64,000 nt of DNA from Pseudomonas sp. G2-4 (GCF_030064125.1 NZ_CP125957.1:5760501-5824500); one strand, 5' to 3'. Positions 19,460 to 28,210 are shown, counted from the stretch's first letter. Translations and numbers: made by a program. The notes: generated by a model from the letters alone, not told the origin.

Positions 19460-20593
19460 TTATACGCTCGCCTGCGCAGCGGGAACGGCGATGACTCGCC
19501 AGTCATCGCCCACGGCACGAATTTCGATGATTTTCAGTTCTGGTGCGTCTTTCATCTGCGCCAGGGGCCAGTCCAGCAACGGTCGCGCCGAAGAGCCGAG
19601 GAACTTACCAGCGATGAAAATCTGGAATTCGTCCACCAGCCCTTGCCGGGCGAAAGCGCCTGCCAGGCGCGGGCCGGCCTCCACCAGCACTTCATTGACA
19701 TCCCGGGCAGCCAACGCTTGCAGCAGCCGACGCAGATCAACCTGACCGTCATCGCCCGCCACGATCATGCATTCGGGACCGTTGGCGTACTGTTCTTCCA
19801 CCGCCATGCAGGTAGCGACCAACGCCGGACCGGCCTTGAAAAACGGCGCATTCAGCGGCACGCGCAAGCGACCATCCACCAGCACCCGCAATGGGGGACG
19901 GCTCATGATCAGCGCGGTCTGCTCGGCATCCAGCCCGAGTTCATCGGCGCGTACGGTCAGCCGGGCGTTGTCGGCCAGCACCGTGTCGGCACCGGTCAGC
20001 ACCACGCTGGCCTGGGCCCGCAGGCGTTGCACCGCCGAGCGTGCGGCGGGGCCGGTGATCCACTGGCTTTCGCCGCTTTCCATGGCGGTGCGGCCATCCA
20101 GGCTCATGGCGAGCTTGACCCGCACGAACGGCAGGCCGTGTTCCATGCGCTTGAGGAAACCCTGGTTGAGCAGGCGTGCCTCGCCCTCCAACACGCCACT
20201 TTCGGTGGCGATACCGGCCTGGGCCAGCCGTTGCAGGCCGCGCCCGGCAACTTCCGGGTTCGGGTCCTGCATCGCTGTCACCACTCGCGCCACGCCGGCG
20301 TTGACCAACGCATCGGCACAAGGCGGCGTGCGCCCGTGATGGCTGCAGGGTTCGAGGGTCACATAGGCCGTGGCGCCCCGGGCCTGTGCACCGGCGGCGC
20401 GCAGGGCATGGACTTCGGCATGGGGCTCGCCGGCGCGGATATGCCAGCCTTCGCCAACAATCTGCCCGTCACGCACGATCACGCAACCGACCCGGGGATT
20501 GGGGTCGGTGGTGTAGTGACCGCGCCGCGCCAACTCCAAGGCACGGGCCATGTAGTGGGCGTCGAGGACGGCCTGCTGCGGCGAGACGGTCAT
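19460..20593 (-). CDS. ribD: Riboflavin biosynthesis deaminase/reductase RibD
   Basis: Bifunctional enzyme: the N-terminal zinc deaminase and the C-terminal reductase perform the second and third steps of riboflavin synthesis. The deaminase domain has PHAEVHAL and [13 protein letters not shown] with the zinc His and Cys residues; the reductase half has [12 protein letters not shown] and [13 protein letters not shown]. Length 377 residues, normal. The ATG overlaps the nrdR stop as ATGA. Confidence 0.96.
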   Translation of the reverse strand: MTVSPQQAVLDAHYMARALELARRGHYTTDPNPRVGCVIVRDGQIVGEGWHIRAGEPHAEVHALRAAGAQARGATAYVTLEPCSHHGRTPPCADALVNAGVARVVTAMQDPNPEVAGRGLQRLAQAGIATESGVLEGEARLLNQGFLKRMEHGLPFVRVKLAMSLDGRTAMESGESQWITGPAARSAVQRLRAQASVVLTGADTVLADNARLTVRADELGLDAEQTALIMSRPPLRVLVDGRLRVPLNAPFFKAGPALVATCMAVEEQYANGPECMIVAGDDGQVDLRRLLQALAARDVNEVLVEAGPRLAGAFARQGLVDEFQIFIAGKFLGSSARPLLDWPLAQMKDAPELKIIEIRAVGDDWRVIAVPAAQASV

Positions 20594-21054
20594 GGTTTCA
20601 CCGGTTCGCGGGCCAGGCGGTCGATTTCTTCGCGGAATTCGTTCAGGTCCTGGAAGCGCCGGTACACCGAAGCAAAACGGATGTAGGCGACCTCATCGAG
20701 CTTCTGCAGCTCGGCCATCACCAGCTCACCGACCACGAGGGATTTGACCTCGCGCTCGCCGGTGGCCCGCAGCTTGTGCTTGATGTGCACCAGCGCCGCT
20801 TCCAGGCGTTCGACGCTCACCGGGCGTTTTTCCAGGGCGCGCTGCATGCCGGCGCGCAGTTTTTCTTCGTCGAACGGCTGGCGGCTGCCGTCGGTTTTGA
20901 TCAGGCGCGGCAACACCAGTTCAGCGGTCTCGAACGTGGTAAAGCGTTCGCCGCAGGCCAGGCATTCGCGCCGGCGGCGGACCTGTTCGCCCTCGGCGAC
21001 CAGTCGCGAATCGATGACCTTGGTGTCGTTGGCACCGCAGAAGGGACAGTGCAT
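20590..21054 (-). CDS. nrdR: Transcriptional repressor NrdR
   Basis: Zinc-ribbon and ATP-cone repressor that senses nucleotides and controls ribonucleotide reductase genes by binding NrdR boxes. With the start at ATG 21054 it has 154 residues and begins [17 protein letters not shown]; the second cysteine pair is [12 protein letters not shown]. The ATP-cone follows ([23 protein letters not shown]). Frames starting further upstream add about 66 unrelated residues. First gene of the rib run. Confidence 0.96.
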   Translation of the reverse strand: MHCPFCGANDTKVIDSRLVAEGEQVRRRRECLACGERFTTFETAELVLPRLIKTDGSRQPFDEEKLRAGMQRALEKRPVSVERLEAALVHIKHKLRATGEREVKSLVVGELVMAELQKLDEVAYIRFASVYRRFQDLNEFREEIDRLAREPVKP

Positions 21055-21181
21055 GGTGGCAGGCAACAAAAAAAGGGAGGGCCATGGTAGCGCATCCCAC
21101 TGGCAAGACAAGCCATAGGGTTTACGGTATACAGACGGGCTTACCGTCATATTCATGGAATTCACCTTGCTGGAGCCACAC

Positions 21182-21646
21182 ATGCCGCTACGATCGCTCG
21201 TTTTGCTCAGTTTTTTCAGCCTGCTGATGGCGTGCAGCAGCGACGCCCCCAAGCCCGCAGCCCCCGCACCAGCCCCGGCGCCGAAACAGGCCCAGGAAAA
21301 GGCCCGCCAGGCTGCCGAGCTGGGCCCGCTGCCGGCGCATCAACGCGAATTGAGCGGCACCCTGCAAGGCATACCGGCCGGCGCCGAGGTCGAGCTGGCG
21401 TTGCTGGTGATCGATGACAAGGGCCGTCCGCAACAATTGCTCGCCAGTTCCAGCCTGATCGGCACCACCCAGGCCCTGCCCTTTCGCCTGCGTTTCAACC
21501 CCGAAACCTTCCCGGTCGGCGCTCGCGTCGAACTGCGTGGTCGCGCCAGCCAGTCCGGCCAGTTGATCCTTCACCTGCCGGAACAGCGCATCAGCCAACC
21601 GACCACCCAGGCGCTGGGCATGCTGCAATTTGTCAAAGCACCATGA
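21182..21646 (+). CDS. YbaY family lipoprotein
   Basis: Predicted lipoprotein of 154 residues. The signal [18 protein letters not shown] carries a lipobox with lipidated Cys18, followed by an Ala/Pro-rich linker (residues 22-40) and a beta-sandwich domain with the YbaY/YscW pattern: [23 protein letters not shown] and [20 protein letters not shown]. Function of the family is unclear; YscW relatives are pilotins of secretion systems, but no secretin gene is near. The start is set at the ATG giving a normal lipoprotein signal. It overlaps the next gene as ATGA. Confidence 0.85.
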   Translation: MPLRSLVLLSFFSLLMACSSDAPKPAAPAPAPAPKQAQEKARQAAELGPLPAHQRELSGTLQGIPAGAEVELALLVIDDKGRPQQLLASSSLIGTTQALPFRLRFNPETFPVGARVELRGRASQSGQLILHLPEQRISQPTTQALGMLQFVKAP

Positions 21647-22302
21647 CGGCACCGCAGGACCTGCAACAAGCGTTGAGTGAGTTGCTGGGTGACGCGCGCC
21701 TGGTGGCCTGCCCGCTACCCGGCAGCGACTTGAAATTGTGGCTGATCGACGGCGACAACATGGACCGGGCCTTCAGCCCGGAGGAGACCCGCCGCATTCT
21801 CCATGAACCGCCTTATTGGAGCTTTTGCTGGGCCAGCGGCCTGGCGATGGCCCGCTACCTGGCCGAACGGCCGCAGTGGGTCGCGGGCAAGCGGGTGCTG
21901 GATTTTGGCGCCGGTTCCGGCGTGGCGGGCATCGCGGCGGTCAAGGCCGGAGCCCTGGAAGTGGTGGCTTGCGACCTCGATCCGCTGGCGATTGCCGCGT
22001 GCCAGGCCAATGCCGCGCTCAATGGCGTGGAACTGGGGTACTCGGCAGACTTCTTCGCCGAAGCCGATCGCTTCGACCTGGTGCTGGTGGCCGATGTGCT
22101 CTACGACCGCGCCAACCTGCCGCTGCTCGATCACTTCCTCAGCCGCGGTCGCGAAGCCCTGGTGGCCGATTCCCGGGTGCGGGACTTTCAGCATCCGCTG
22201 TACCGGCGTATCGAAATGCTTGAAGCCATGACCTTGCCGGACCTGGCCGAGCCCGAGGAGTTTCGGCATGTGAGCCTGTACCACGCGCGGCGCTGGCCCT
22301 AA
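21643..22302 (+). CDS. Class I SAM-dependent methyltransferase, ETFB-KMT-like
   Basis: A 219-residue Rossmann-fold methyltransferase. Motif I is VLDFGAGSGVAGIAA near residue 85, the acidic ribose contact is ACDLDPLA near 108, and VLVADVLYD near 148 resembles the post-motif of lysine methyltransferases such as ETFB-KMT and METTL20-like bacterial proteins. The N-terminal PPYWSFCWASGLAMARYL supports that subgroup. The substrate may be a protein lysine, perhaps electron-transfer flavoprotein; this is by resemblance only. Coupled to the lipoprotein gene by a four-base overlap. Confidence 0.8.
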   Translation: MTAPQDLQQALSELLGDARLVACPLPGSDLKLWLIDGDNMDRAFSPEETRRILHEPPYWSFCWASGLAMARYLAERPQWVAGKRVLDFGAGSGVAGIAAVKAGALEVVACDLDPLAIAACQANAALNGVELGYSADFFAEADRFDLVLVADVLYDRANLPLLDHFLSRGREALVADSRVRDFQHPLYRRIEMLEAMTLPDLAEPEEFRHVSLYHARRWP

Positions 22303-22305
22303 AAG

Positions 22306-22385
22306 CATCGCGAGCAAGCTCGCTCCCACAGGAATCGGATGAACACTTGAGATCCCTTGTGGGAGCGAGCTTGCTCGCGATGGGG
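22306..22385. repeat. REPIN, family A
   Basis: Inverted GCGAGCAAGCTCGC and GCGAGCTTGCTCGC units with a 30-base middle, between the methyltransferase gene and ybbN. Confidence 0.85.
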
Positions 22386-22482
22386 CCCTGCCAATCAACA
22401 CACCTCTCACTACCACTCCGCTTTCAGCCACCCCCCACCAAGCCGTATAGTTGCCCCATTCAAGCGTTCTACGAGATCCCCC

Positions 22483-23355
22483 ATGACCCAGGACACGCCC
22501 TACATTTTCGACGCCACCACCGCCGATTTCGACCAGTCGGTGATCGCCAACTCTTTCCACAAACCGGTACTGGTGGATTTTTGGGCCGAGTGGTGCGCAC
22601 CGTGCAAGGCGCTGATGCCGATGCTGCAAACCATTGCCGAGAGCTATCAGGGCGAACTGTTGCTGGCCAAGGTCAACTGCGACCTCGAACAGGACATCGT
22701 TGCCCGCTTCGGCATTCGCAGCCTGCCCACCGTAGTGCTGTTCAAGGACGGCCAGCCCGTCGATGGTTTCGCCGGGGCCCAGCCGGAATCAGCGGTGCGC
22801 ACGATGCTCGAGCCCCATGTGCAGATGCCGCCGCCGGCCGCAGCCGACCCATTCGAACAGGCCCAGGCGCTGTTCGATGACGGTCGTTTCGCCGACGCCG
22901 AAGCCCTGCTCACCGTGTTGCTGGGCGAAGACAATACCAACGCCAAGGCCTTGATTCTGTACGCCCGCTGCCTGACCGAGCGCGGCGAGCTGGGCGAAGC
23001 GCAAACCGTGCTCGATGCGGTAAAAAGCGACGAGCACAAGGCCGCCCTCGCTGGAGCCAAGGCGCAGATCCAGTTCCTCGGCCTGGCTAAAAACCTGCCG
23101 GACGCCGCCGACCTCAAGGCGCGCCTGGCGAAAGACCCGCAGGACGATGAAGCGGTGTATCAACTGGCGATCCAGCAACTGGCGCGGCAACAGTACGAAG
23201 CGGCCCTCGATGCGCTGCTCAAGCTGTTCATGCGTAACCGCAGCTACAACGAAGGCCTGCCCCACAAGACCTTGCTGCAAGTGTTCGAACTGCTGGGCAA
23301 CGATCACCCGCTGGTGACGACCTATCGCCGCAAGCTGTTCGCGGCGCTGTATTAA
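22483..23355 (+). CDS. ybbN: Thioredoxin-fold co-chaperone YbbN/CnoX
   Basis: Cytosolic 290-residue protein with an N-terminal thioredoxin domain and a C-terminal TPR-like helical domain (EQAQALFDDGRFADAEALL onward). CnoX proteins hold unfolded clients, protect them from over-oxidation and pass them to GroEL or DnaK. The active site is WCAPC (Cys38, Cys41), so unlike E. coli YbbN, which lacks the CxxC pair, this one should be redox-active. ATG 22483 gives the family's usual N-terminus; an upstream ATG runs through a REP element. Its stop overlaps the stop of the convergent gene by four bases. Confidence 0.93.
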   Translation: MTQDTPYIFDATTADFDQSVIANSFHKPVLVDFWAEWCAPCKALMPMLQTIAESYQGELLLAKVNCDLEQDIVARFGIRSLPTVVLFKDGQPVDGFAGAQPESAVRTMLEPHVQMPPPAAADPFEQAQALFDDGRFADAEALLTVLLGEDNTNAKALILYARCLTERGELGEAQTVLDAVKSDEHKAALAGAKAQIQFLGLAKNLPDAADLKARLAKDPQDDEAVYQLAIQQLARQQYEAALDALLKLFMRNRSYNEGLPHKTLLQVFELLGNDHPLVTTYRRKLFAALY

Positions 23356-23705
23356 GCCTCGGGCCCGACCCAGCTATAGAGCGGCGTATCGCCGCCGCTC
23401 AACACCTTGACCTCGGCGCTATGGCGCAAGCGCACTAACAAGCGCTTGCCCGCCGAGGCACTGCCGGTCAGGCCTTCGAGTTGCTCCAACAGGTCCGGGC
23501 CGCTCAGTTGCCCGGCCTTGCGCAGCAGTTCCTTGGCGATCTGCCACTGGGCGTCGTCCTGGTTCGCCGGCTTGGCCGCCGATGTCGCCGTGCCTTCGGA
23601 CCTGGCCACTTGCAACTGCGCGCCGAGCTGCGCCCAGTCGCCTTCATCCATTTCGATCGACAAGTCCACCGGCCAATCGCCGACCGTTCCGCGTATCCGC
23701 AACAT
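23352..23705 (-). CDS. Conserved hypothetical protein, 117 aa
   Basis: I recognise no domain. The protein begins MLRIRGTVGDWPVDLSIEMDEGDWAQLGAQL, has a polar Ala/Gln-rich middle (TSAAKPANQDDAQWQIA) and a C-terminal half with LLRKAGQLSGPDLLEQLEGL and VRLRHSAEVKVLSG. No signal peptide or membrane segment. It points against ybbN and the two stop codons share bases (TTAA at 23352-23355), so it is cytosolic and separately transcribed. A longer frame exists, but MLRIRG gives a compact start. Confidence 0.65.
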   Translation of the reverse strand: MLRIRGTVGDWPVDLSIEMDEGDWAQLGAQLQVARSEGTATSAAKPANQDDAQWQIAKELLRKAGQLSGPDLLEQLEGLTGSASAGKRLLVRLRHSAEVKVLSGGDTPLYSWVGPEA

Positions 23706-23790
23706 CACCGCGCTCCTGAATATTTCATGCGCCCATGCTCCCATGGCCCTTGCGCGACGCCAAGCAGACAGTCAAACTCCCCGCACTTTC

Positions 23791-23808
23791 GTTATAAGAT
23801 TACATAAC
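23791..23808. promoter_or_regulatory. Zur-like dyad before the zinc cluster
   Basis: GTTATAAGATTACATAAC has arms GTTAT and ATAAC, as in gammaproteobacterial Zur boxes, and is AT-rich in a GC-rich region. It ends 27 bases before the DUF2796 start codon, where a repressor would block transcription. Assignment is by eye. Confidence 0.5.
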
Positions 23809-23835
23809 ACATCTTGTACTTCCTGGAGACTCGTC

Positions 23836-24423
23836 ATGCGTCGCTTGCTTCTCGCCCTGCCGTTTGCCCTGCTGCCATTGGCTGTCGCTCATGCGGCCAT
23901 CGAGCATGACCACGACCATGAACATGAGCACGGCAGCCTCGGCGCCCATGAACATGGGGTCGGCCGGTTGAATGCTGCACTGGACGGCCAGACCCTGGAG
24001 CTGGAACTGGAAAGCCCGGCGATGAACCTGGTGGGGTTCGAACACGCCGCCACCAGCGACGCCGACAAGGCCAAGGTGGCCGCCGCCCGTGCCCAACTGG
24101 AAAAACCCCTGGCCCTGTTCAACCTGCCGGCCGCCGCCCAGTGCAGCGTGGCCCAGCAGGAACTGGAAAGCCCATTGTTTGGCGATAAACCGGACCACGA
24201 AGACCACGATGAAGACGCCGATGGCGACGAACACCACGAGCACAGTGAAATCCATGCCCACTATCAATTCACCTGCGCCGTTCCTGGTGCCTTGAAGAAC
24301 CTGGACCTGGCGACACTGTTCAAAACCTTCCCGGCCACTCAGAAAATTCAGGTACAACTGATCAGCCCAAGCGGCCAGCAAGGCGTGGAAGTGACCGCCA
24401 AGGCGGCCACCCTGAAATTCTGA
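23836..24423 (+). CDS. Periplasmic zinc-binding protein, DUF2796/ZrgA-like
   Basis: Secreted 195-residue protein: signal peptide to about residue 20 (VAHA), then a His-rich stretch at 24-40 and a second His/Asp-rich one at 121-142 (DHEDHDEDADGDEHHEH), both suited to zinc. Cys103 and Cys147 may form a disulfide. In Vibrio the related ZrgA works with an ABC transporter in zinc uptake; here the ATPase, permease and a DUF3299 gene follow. It probably collects zinc in the periplasm. The Zur-like dyad upstream supports induction under zinc shortage. A family A REPIN separates it from the ATPase gene. Confidence 0.88.
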   Translation: MRRLLLALPFALLPLAVAHAAIEHDHDHEHEHGSLGAHEHGVGRLNAALDGQTLELELESPAMNLVGFEHAATSDADKAKVAAARAQLEKPLALFNLPAAAQCSVAQQELESPLFGDKPDHEDHDEDADGDEHHEHSEIHAHYQFTCAVPGALKNLDLATLFKTFPATQKIQVQLISPSGQQGVEVTAKAATLKF

Positions 24424-24439
24424 TTCACTGCAAAACCCA

Positions 24440-24532
24440 TATGGGAGCGAGCTTGCTCGCGATGAGGCCGGCACATCCAATACAGATGCAGCCTGACACA
24501 CCGCTATCGCGAGCAAGCTCGCTCCCACAGGG
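24440..24532. repeat. REPIN, family A, inside the zinc cluster
   Basis: Inverted GAGCGAGCTTGCTCGC units between the DUF2796 gene and the ATPase gene. Its position inside a likely operon could lower expression of the transporter genes relative to the first gene. Confidence 0.85.
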
Positions 24533-24557
24533 TTCACCTCGATCTGACCGGTTTCAT

Positions 24558-25268
24558 ATGACCCAAGCACTCATCGAACTGTCCGACCTGGGCTTCAGTT
24601 GGCCCGGGCAACCGCCATTGCTGGACATCCCGGCGTTTCGCCTGGAGGCCGGCGAAACCTTGTTTCTCAAAGGCCCGAGTGGCAGTGGCAAGACCACGCT
24701 GCTGGGGCTGCTGGGCGGTGTGCAGACGCCGGATCGCGGCAGCATCCGCCTGCTCGGCCAGGAACTCAGCGAACTGGGCGCCGGCAGTCGCGACCGGTTT
24801 CGCGTGGACCACACCGGCTACATCTTCCAACAATTCAACCTGCTGCCGTTTCTCTCGGTGCGCGAGAACGTTGAGCTGCCTTGTCATTTTTCCAAGCTGC
24901 GTGCGCAACGGGCCATGCAGCGCCACGGCAGCGTCGACCAGGCCGCCGCCACGCTGCTGGCTCACCTTGGGCTGACCGATCCAAACCTGCTGGAGCGCCG
25001 CGCCGATTCGCTGTCCATCGGCCAACAGCAACGGGTTGCCGCCGCCCGGGCGTTGATCGGCCAACCGGAACTGGTGATCGCCGACGAGCCAACCTCGGCC
25101 CTGGACTACGACGCTCGGGAAAACTTCCTGCGGCTGTTGTTCGCCGAATGCCGCGAGGCCGGCTCGAGCCTGTTGTTCGTCAGCCACGACCAGAGCCTGG
25201 CGCCACTGTTCGACCGCAACCTCTCGCTGGCCGATCTCAATCGCGCCGCTACGCCACTCGAGGTCTGA
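24558..25268 (+). CDS. ABC transporter ATP-binding protein (zinc cluster)
   Basis: A 236-residue ATPase of the LolD/MacB type that partners FtsX-like permeases. Walker A is GPSGSGKTT at 39-47, the signature LSIGQQQRVAAARAL lies near 155, and Walker B is LVIADEPTSALD. The start is ATG 24558 just after the REPIN. It ends one base before the permease start codon, so the two form one transporter. Context with DUF2796 and DUF3299 genes points to zinc; LolD/MacB-type ATPases usually power mechanotransmission rather than channel import. Confidence 0.88.
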   Translation: MTQALIELSDLGFSWPGQPPLLDIPAFRLEAGETLFLKGPSGSGKTTLLGLLGGVQTPDRGSIRLLGQELSELGAGSRDRFRVDHTGYIFQQFNLLPFLSVRENVELPCHFSKLRAQRAMQRHGSVDQAAATLLAHLGLTDPNLLERRADSLSIGQQQRVAAARALIGQPELVIADEPTSALDYDARENFLRLLFAECREAGSSLLFVSHDQSLAPLFDRNLSLADLNRAATPLEV

Positions 25269-25269
25269 G

Positions 25270-26535
25270 ATGTATTTGTTCCGTCTAGCCATGGCCAGCC
25301 TGGCGAACCGCCGCTTCACCGCGATCCTCACCGCTTTCGCCATTGCCCTTTCGGTGTGCCTGCTGCTGGCAGTGGAACGGGTGCGCACCGAGGCGCGGGC
25401 CAGTTTTGCCAGCACCATCAGCGGTACCGACCTGATCGTCGGCGCCCGCTCAGGCTCGGTGAACCTGCTGCTGTACTCGGTGTTCCGCATCGGCAACGCC
25501 ACCAACAACATCCGCTGGGACAGCTTCGAACACTTCGCCAGCAACCCGAAAGTGAAGTGGGCGATTCCCATGTCACTTGGCGATTCCCATCGCGGCTACC
25601 GGGTGATGGGCACCACCGAGGCTTACTTCGAGCACTATCAGTACGGCCGCCGGCAACACCTGGAATTGGCCGATGGCCGGGCTTTCGTCACCGATCCGTT
25701 CGAAGTGGTGCTCGGTGCCGAAGTGGCCGAGGCGCTCCACTACAAGCTCGGCGACAAACTGGTGCTGGCCCACGGTGTGGCGGTGGTCAGCCTGGTCAAG
25801 CATGACGACAAGCCCTTCACCGTGGTCGGGATTCTCAAGCGCACCGGCACCCCTGTGGACCGCACGCTGCACATCAGCCTCGGCGGCATGGAAGCGATCC
25901 ACATCGACTGGAAGAACGGCGTGCCGGCCCAGGGCAATGGCCGCATCAGCGCCGACCAGGCCCGTAACATGGACCTCACGCCCCAGGCGATCACCGCGTT
26001 CATGCTCGGGCTTAACAGCAAGATTTCCACGTTTGCCTTGCAGCGCGAGATCAACGAGTTCCGCGGCGAACCGTTGCTGGCGATCCTGCCCGGCGTGGCG
26101 CTGCAAGAGTTGTGGAGCCTGATGGGCACGGCGGAAAAAGCCCTGTTCGTGATTTCGCTGTTCGTGGTGCTGACCGGGTTGATCGGCATGCTCACGGCGA
26201 TCCTCACCAGCCTCAACGAGCGCCGCCGGGAAATGGCGATCCTGCGGTCGGTGGGCGCGCGGCCGTGGCACATCGCGACCCTGCTGGTGCTTGAAGCCTT
26301 TGCCTTGGCGCTGGCCGGAGTGAGTGCTGGGCTGGCCCTGCTGTACATCGGCATCGCCGCCGCCCAGGGCTACGTACAGTCAGCCTATGGCTTGTATCTG
26401 CCACTGGGCTGGCCGAGCGAATATGAATGGACGCTCATGGCTGGCATCCTGGTCGCCGCCCTGCTGATGGGCAGCGTGCCGGCCTGGCGCGCCTATCGCC
26501 AATCGTTGGCCGATGGCCTGTCGATCCGTTTATGA
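25270..26535 (+). CDS. FtsX-like ABC transporter permease (zinc cluster)
   Basis: Inner-membrane protein of 421 residues with the MacB/FtsX layout: one N-terminal membrane helix (FTAILTAFAIALSVCLLLAV, about 15-35), a long periplasmic MacB-type domain, and three C-terminal helices with the conserved cytoplasmic loop LNERRREMAILRSVGARPWHI. Its start follows the ATPase stop by one base and its TGA overlaps the next ATG. In this family the periplasmic domain couples ATP use to a partner, here perhaps the DUF2796 protein. Confidence 0.88.
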   Translation: MYLFRLAMASLANRRFTAILTAFAIALSVCLLLAVERVRTEARASFASTISGTDLIVGARSGSVNLLLYSVFRIGNATNNIRWDSFEHFASNPKVKWAIPMSLGDSHRGYRVMGTTEAYFEHYQYGRRQHLELADGRAFVTDPFEVVLGAEVAEALHYKLGDKLVLAHGVAVVSLVKHDDKPFTVVGILKRTGTPVDRTLHISLGGMEAIHIDWKNGVPAQGNGRISADQARNMDLTPQAITAFMLGLNSKISTFALQREINEFRGEPLLAILPGVALQELWSLMGTAEKALFVISLFVVLTGLIGMLTAILTSLNERRREMAILRSVGARPWHIATLLVLEAFALALAGVSAGLALLYIGIAAAQGYVQSAYGLYLPLGWPSEYEWTLMAGILVAALLMGSVPAWRAYRQSLADGLSIRL

Positions 26536-27065
26536 GGACATTGAAAATGCCCCGCGCCCTGCTTGCGCTGTTGATGATGGTCGCCCTGCCGCTGTGGGCG
26601 GCCGAGCCGAGGGACCTGGCCTGGTCGGAAATGATCCCGCCGGACGCGCCGCCGGAAGTGCCGAACATGACCCCGTTGCACGACTTGTCGAAGATGAGCG
26701 ATGCCCTGGCCGCCGAAGCCGCACCGGCGGCCAAGCAGGATTTGCCCAACGCACCGGTGGTCAAGGCCCTCGACGGCCAGCAGATTCGTTTGCCTGGCTA
26801 CATCGTGCCGCTGGAAGTCAGCGAGGAAGGCCGCACTACGGATTTCTTGCTGGTGCCGTATTTCGGCGCTTGCATCCATGTGCCGCCACCGCCGTCGAAT
26901 CAGATCGTGCATGTGAAAAGCGAGGTCGGCGTGAAACTCGATGAGTTGTACCAGCCGTACTGGGTCGAAGGACCGATGCAGGTCAAGCCGTCCACCAGTG
27001 AACTGGCCGATGCCGGGTATCAGATGGAGGCGCAGAAGATTTATGTATATGAGCTGCCGGAGTGA
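26532..27065 (+). CDS. DUF3299 family exported protein (zinc cluster)
   Basis: Predicted periplasmic protein of 177 residues: signal peptide MRTLKMPRALLALLMMVALPLWA, a variable Ala/Pro linker, then the DUF3299 core LPGYIVPLEV and FLLVPYFGACIHVPPPPSNQ with invariant-looking Cys and His that could bind metal. The ATGA overlap with the permease fixes the start at 26532 and shows coupling. The DUF2796-ATPase-permease-DUF3299 set recurs in Pseudomonas and, in a related form, in Vibrio zrg loci. It may be a second periplasmic zinc-handling protein; exact role unknown. Confidence 0.83.
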   Translation: MRTLKMPRALLALLMMVALPLWAAEPRDLAWSEMIPPDAPPEVPNMTPLHDLSKMSDALAAEAAPAAKQDLPNAPVVKALDGQQIRLPGYIVPLEVSEEGRTTDFLLVPYFGACIHVPPPPSNQIVHVKSEVGVKLDELYQPYWVEGPMQVKPSTSELADAGYQMEAQKIYVYELPE

Positions 27066-27097
27066 ACCCGGTAGTGATGTGCAGTCAGTCAGATAGC

Positions 27098-27185
27098 TAT
27101 CGCGAGCAAGCTCGCTCCCACAGTTGATCGGGTTTCTTCGGAAAGAATGCAGTCGAATGTGGGAGCGAGCTTGCTCGCGATGGGG
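27098..27185. repeat. REPIN, family A, after the zinc cluster
   Basis: Inverted family A units with a middle resembling that of the REPIN at 30163-30249 (both contain GGGTTTCTTC and a GTGGGAGCGAG arm). Confidence 0.85.
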
Positions 27186-27213
27186 CCGTCAAGGCGTGCT
27201 CATCAGCATTTTA

Positions 27214-27227
27214 TTGAGCCAAATCAA
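27214..27227. promoter_or_regulatory. Anr/Dnr-like box 1 before oprG
   Basis: TTGAGCCAAATCAA matches the Fnr-type consensus TTGATnnnnATCAA at nine of ten fixed positions. Its centre is about 102 bases before the oprG ATG. Confidence 0.6.
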
Positions 27228-27245
27228 TTTATCACCCCAGACTCA

Positions 27246-27259
27246 TTGAGCTGTGTCAA
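27246..27259. promoter_or_regulatory. Anr/Dnr-like box 2 before oprG
   Basis: TTGAGCTGTGTCAA keeps both TTGA and TCAA arms of the Fnr-type site. It lies 32 bp, about three helical turns, from box 1 and about 70 bases before the oprG ATG, a plausible activator position. Confidence 0.5.
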
Positions 27260-27322
27260 AAGACCAGCCCAGACGGCTTCGTACCATAGGACATCAATTT
27301 TGAAATGTCCTCTGGAGCCCCC

Positions 27323-28021
27323 ATGCACAAGTCCTTGCTCAGCGCCTCCCTCGTTGCTCTCGCGCTCGCCGCCCCGCTCGCCCAGGCCCACACGGCCGGC
27401 GACATCATCGTTCGCGCCGGTGCCATTACCGTCAATCCAGAGGCCGACAGCTCCAGCGTCAAGGTCGACCGTGGTCCGTTGGCCGGTGCCGACCTGGGCG
27501 GCAAGGCGACCATGAGCAGCGACACGCAACTGGGGCTGAACTTCGCCTACATGATCACCAACAACCTGGGGATCGAACTGCTGGCGGCCTCGCCGTTCGA
27601 GCACGACGTGAAGATCAAAGGCACCGCCCTGGGCGCGGCCAACAACAAGCTCGGCAGCCTCAAGCACCTGCCGCCGACCCTGAGCCTGGTCTACTACCCG
27701 CTCGACGCCAAGTCGGCGTTCCAGCCTTATGTCGGCGCCGGCATCAATTACACTTGGATCTACGACGAACACGTCGGCAGCACAGCCAGCGCCAACGGCT
27801 TCAGCAACTTTCGCGCAAGCAACAGCTGGGGCATGGCATGGCAAGTGGGCGCTGACTACATGCTGACCGACAACGTGATGATCAACGGCCAGATTCGCTA
27901 CATCGACATCGACACCACGGCGTATGTCGACAACAACGCCGTGGCCGGCGGGACTCGGGCCAAGGTGAATGTCGATGTGGATCCGTTCATCTACATGGTG
28001 GGGTTGGGCTACAAGTTTTAA
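27323..28021 (+). CDS. oprG: Outer-membrane protein OprG, OmpW family
   Basis: Eight-stranded outer-membrane barrel of 232 residues thought to pass small hydrophobic molecules. A signal peptide ends LAQA before HTAGDIIVRAGAITVNP, the standard OmpW mature N-terminus; LKHLPPTLSLVYYPLD and FQPYVGAGINYTWIYDE are family blocks, and the chain ends in aromatic YKF for barrel assembly. ATG 27323 follows TGGAGCC. In P. aeruginosa oprG follows the DUF3299 gene and is raised by low oxygen through Anr; the two Anr-like boxes upstream fit that. Confidence 0.93.
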   Translation: MHKSLLSASLVALALAAPLAQAHTAGDIIVRAGAITVNPEADSSSVKVDRGPLAGADLGGKATMSSDTQLGLNFAYMITNNLGIELLAASPFEHDVKIKGTALGAANNKLGSLKHLPPTLSLVYYPLDAKSAFQPYVGAGINYTWIYDEHVGSTASANGFSNFRASNSWGMAWQVGADYMLTDNVMINGQIRYIDIDTTAYVDNNAVAGGTRAKVNVDVDPFIYMVGLGYKF

Positions 28022-28054
28022 CCTGCAGCACAATGGCAAGTTGATAACACATCC

Positions 28055-28149
28055 TGTGGCGAGGGAGCTTGCTCCCGCAGGGCTGCGAAGCAGACCCAAA
28101 GAGGTTGCGACCGCTTCGCGCTCGAGCGGGAGCAAGCTCCCTCGCCACA
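28055..28149. repeat. REPIN, family B, downstream of oprG
   Basis: GTGGCGAGGGAGCTTGCTCC and its inverse about 95 bp apart end to end, directly before the oprG terminator. Confidence 0.85.
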
Positions 28150-28177
28150 GTGTTCACTCCAGCATTGTGCAGTTCAT

Positions 28178-28207
28178 GAAAAAGGCGCCTCGAAAGGCGC
28201 CTTTTTT
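28178..28207. terminator. Bidirectional terminator between oprG and the epimerase gene
   Basis: AAAGGCGCC, loop, GGCGCC then six T on the plus strand, with an A-run on the other side. It serves both convergent genes. Confidence 0.85.
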
Positions 28208-28210
28208 CAT

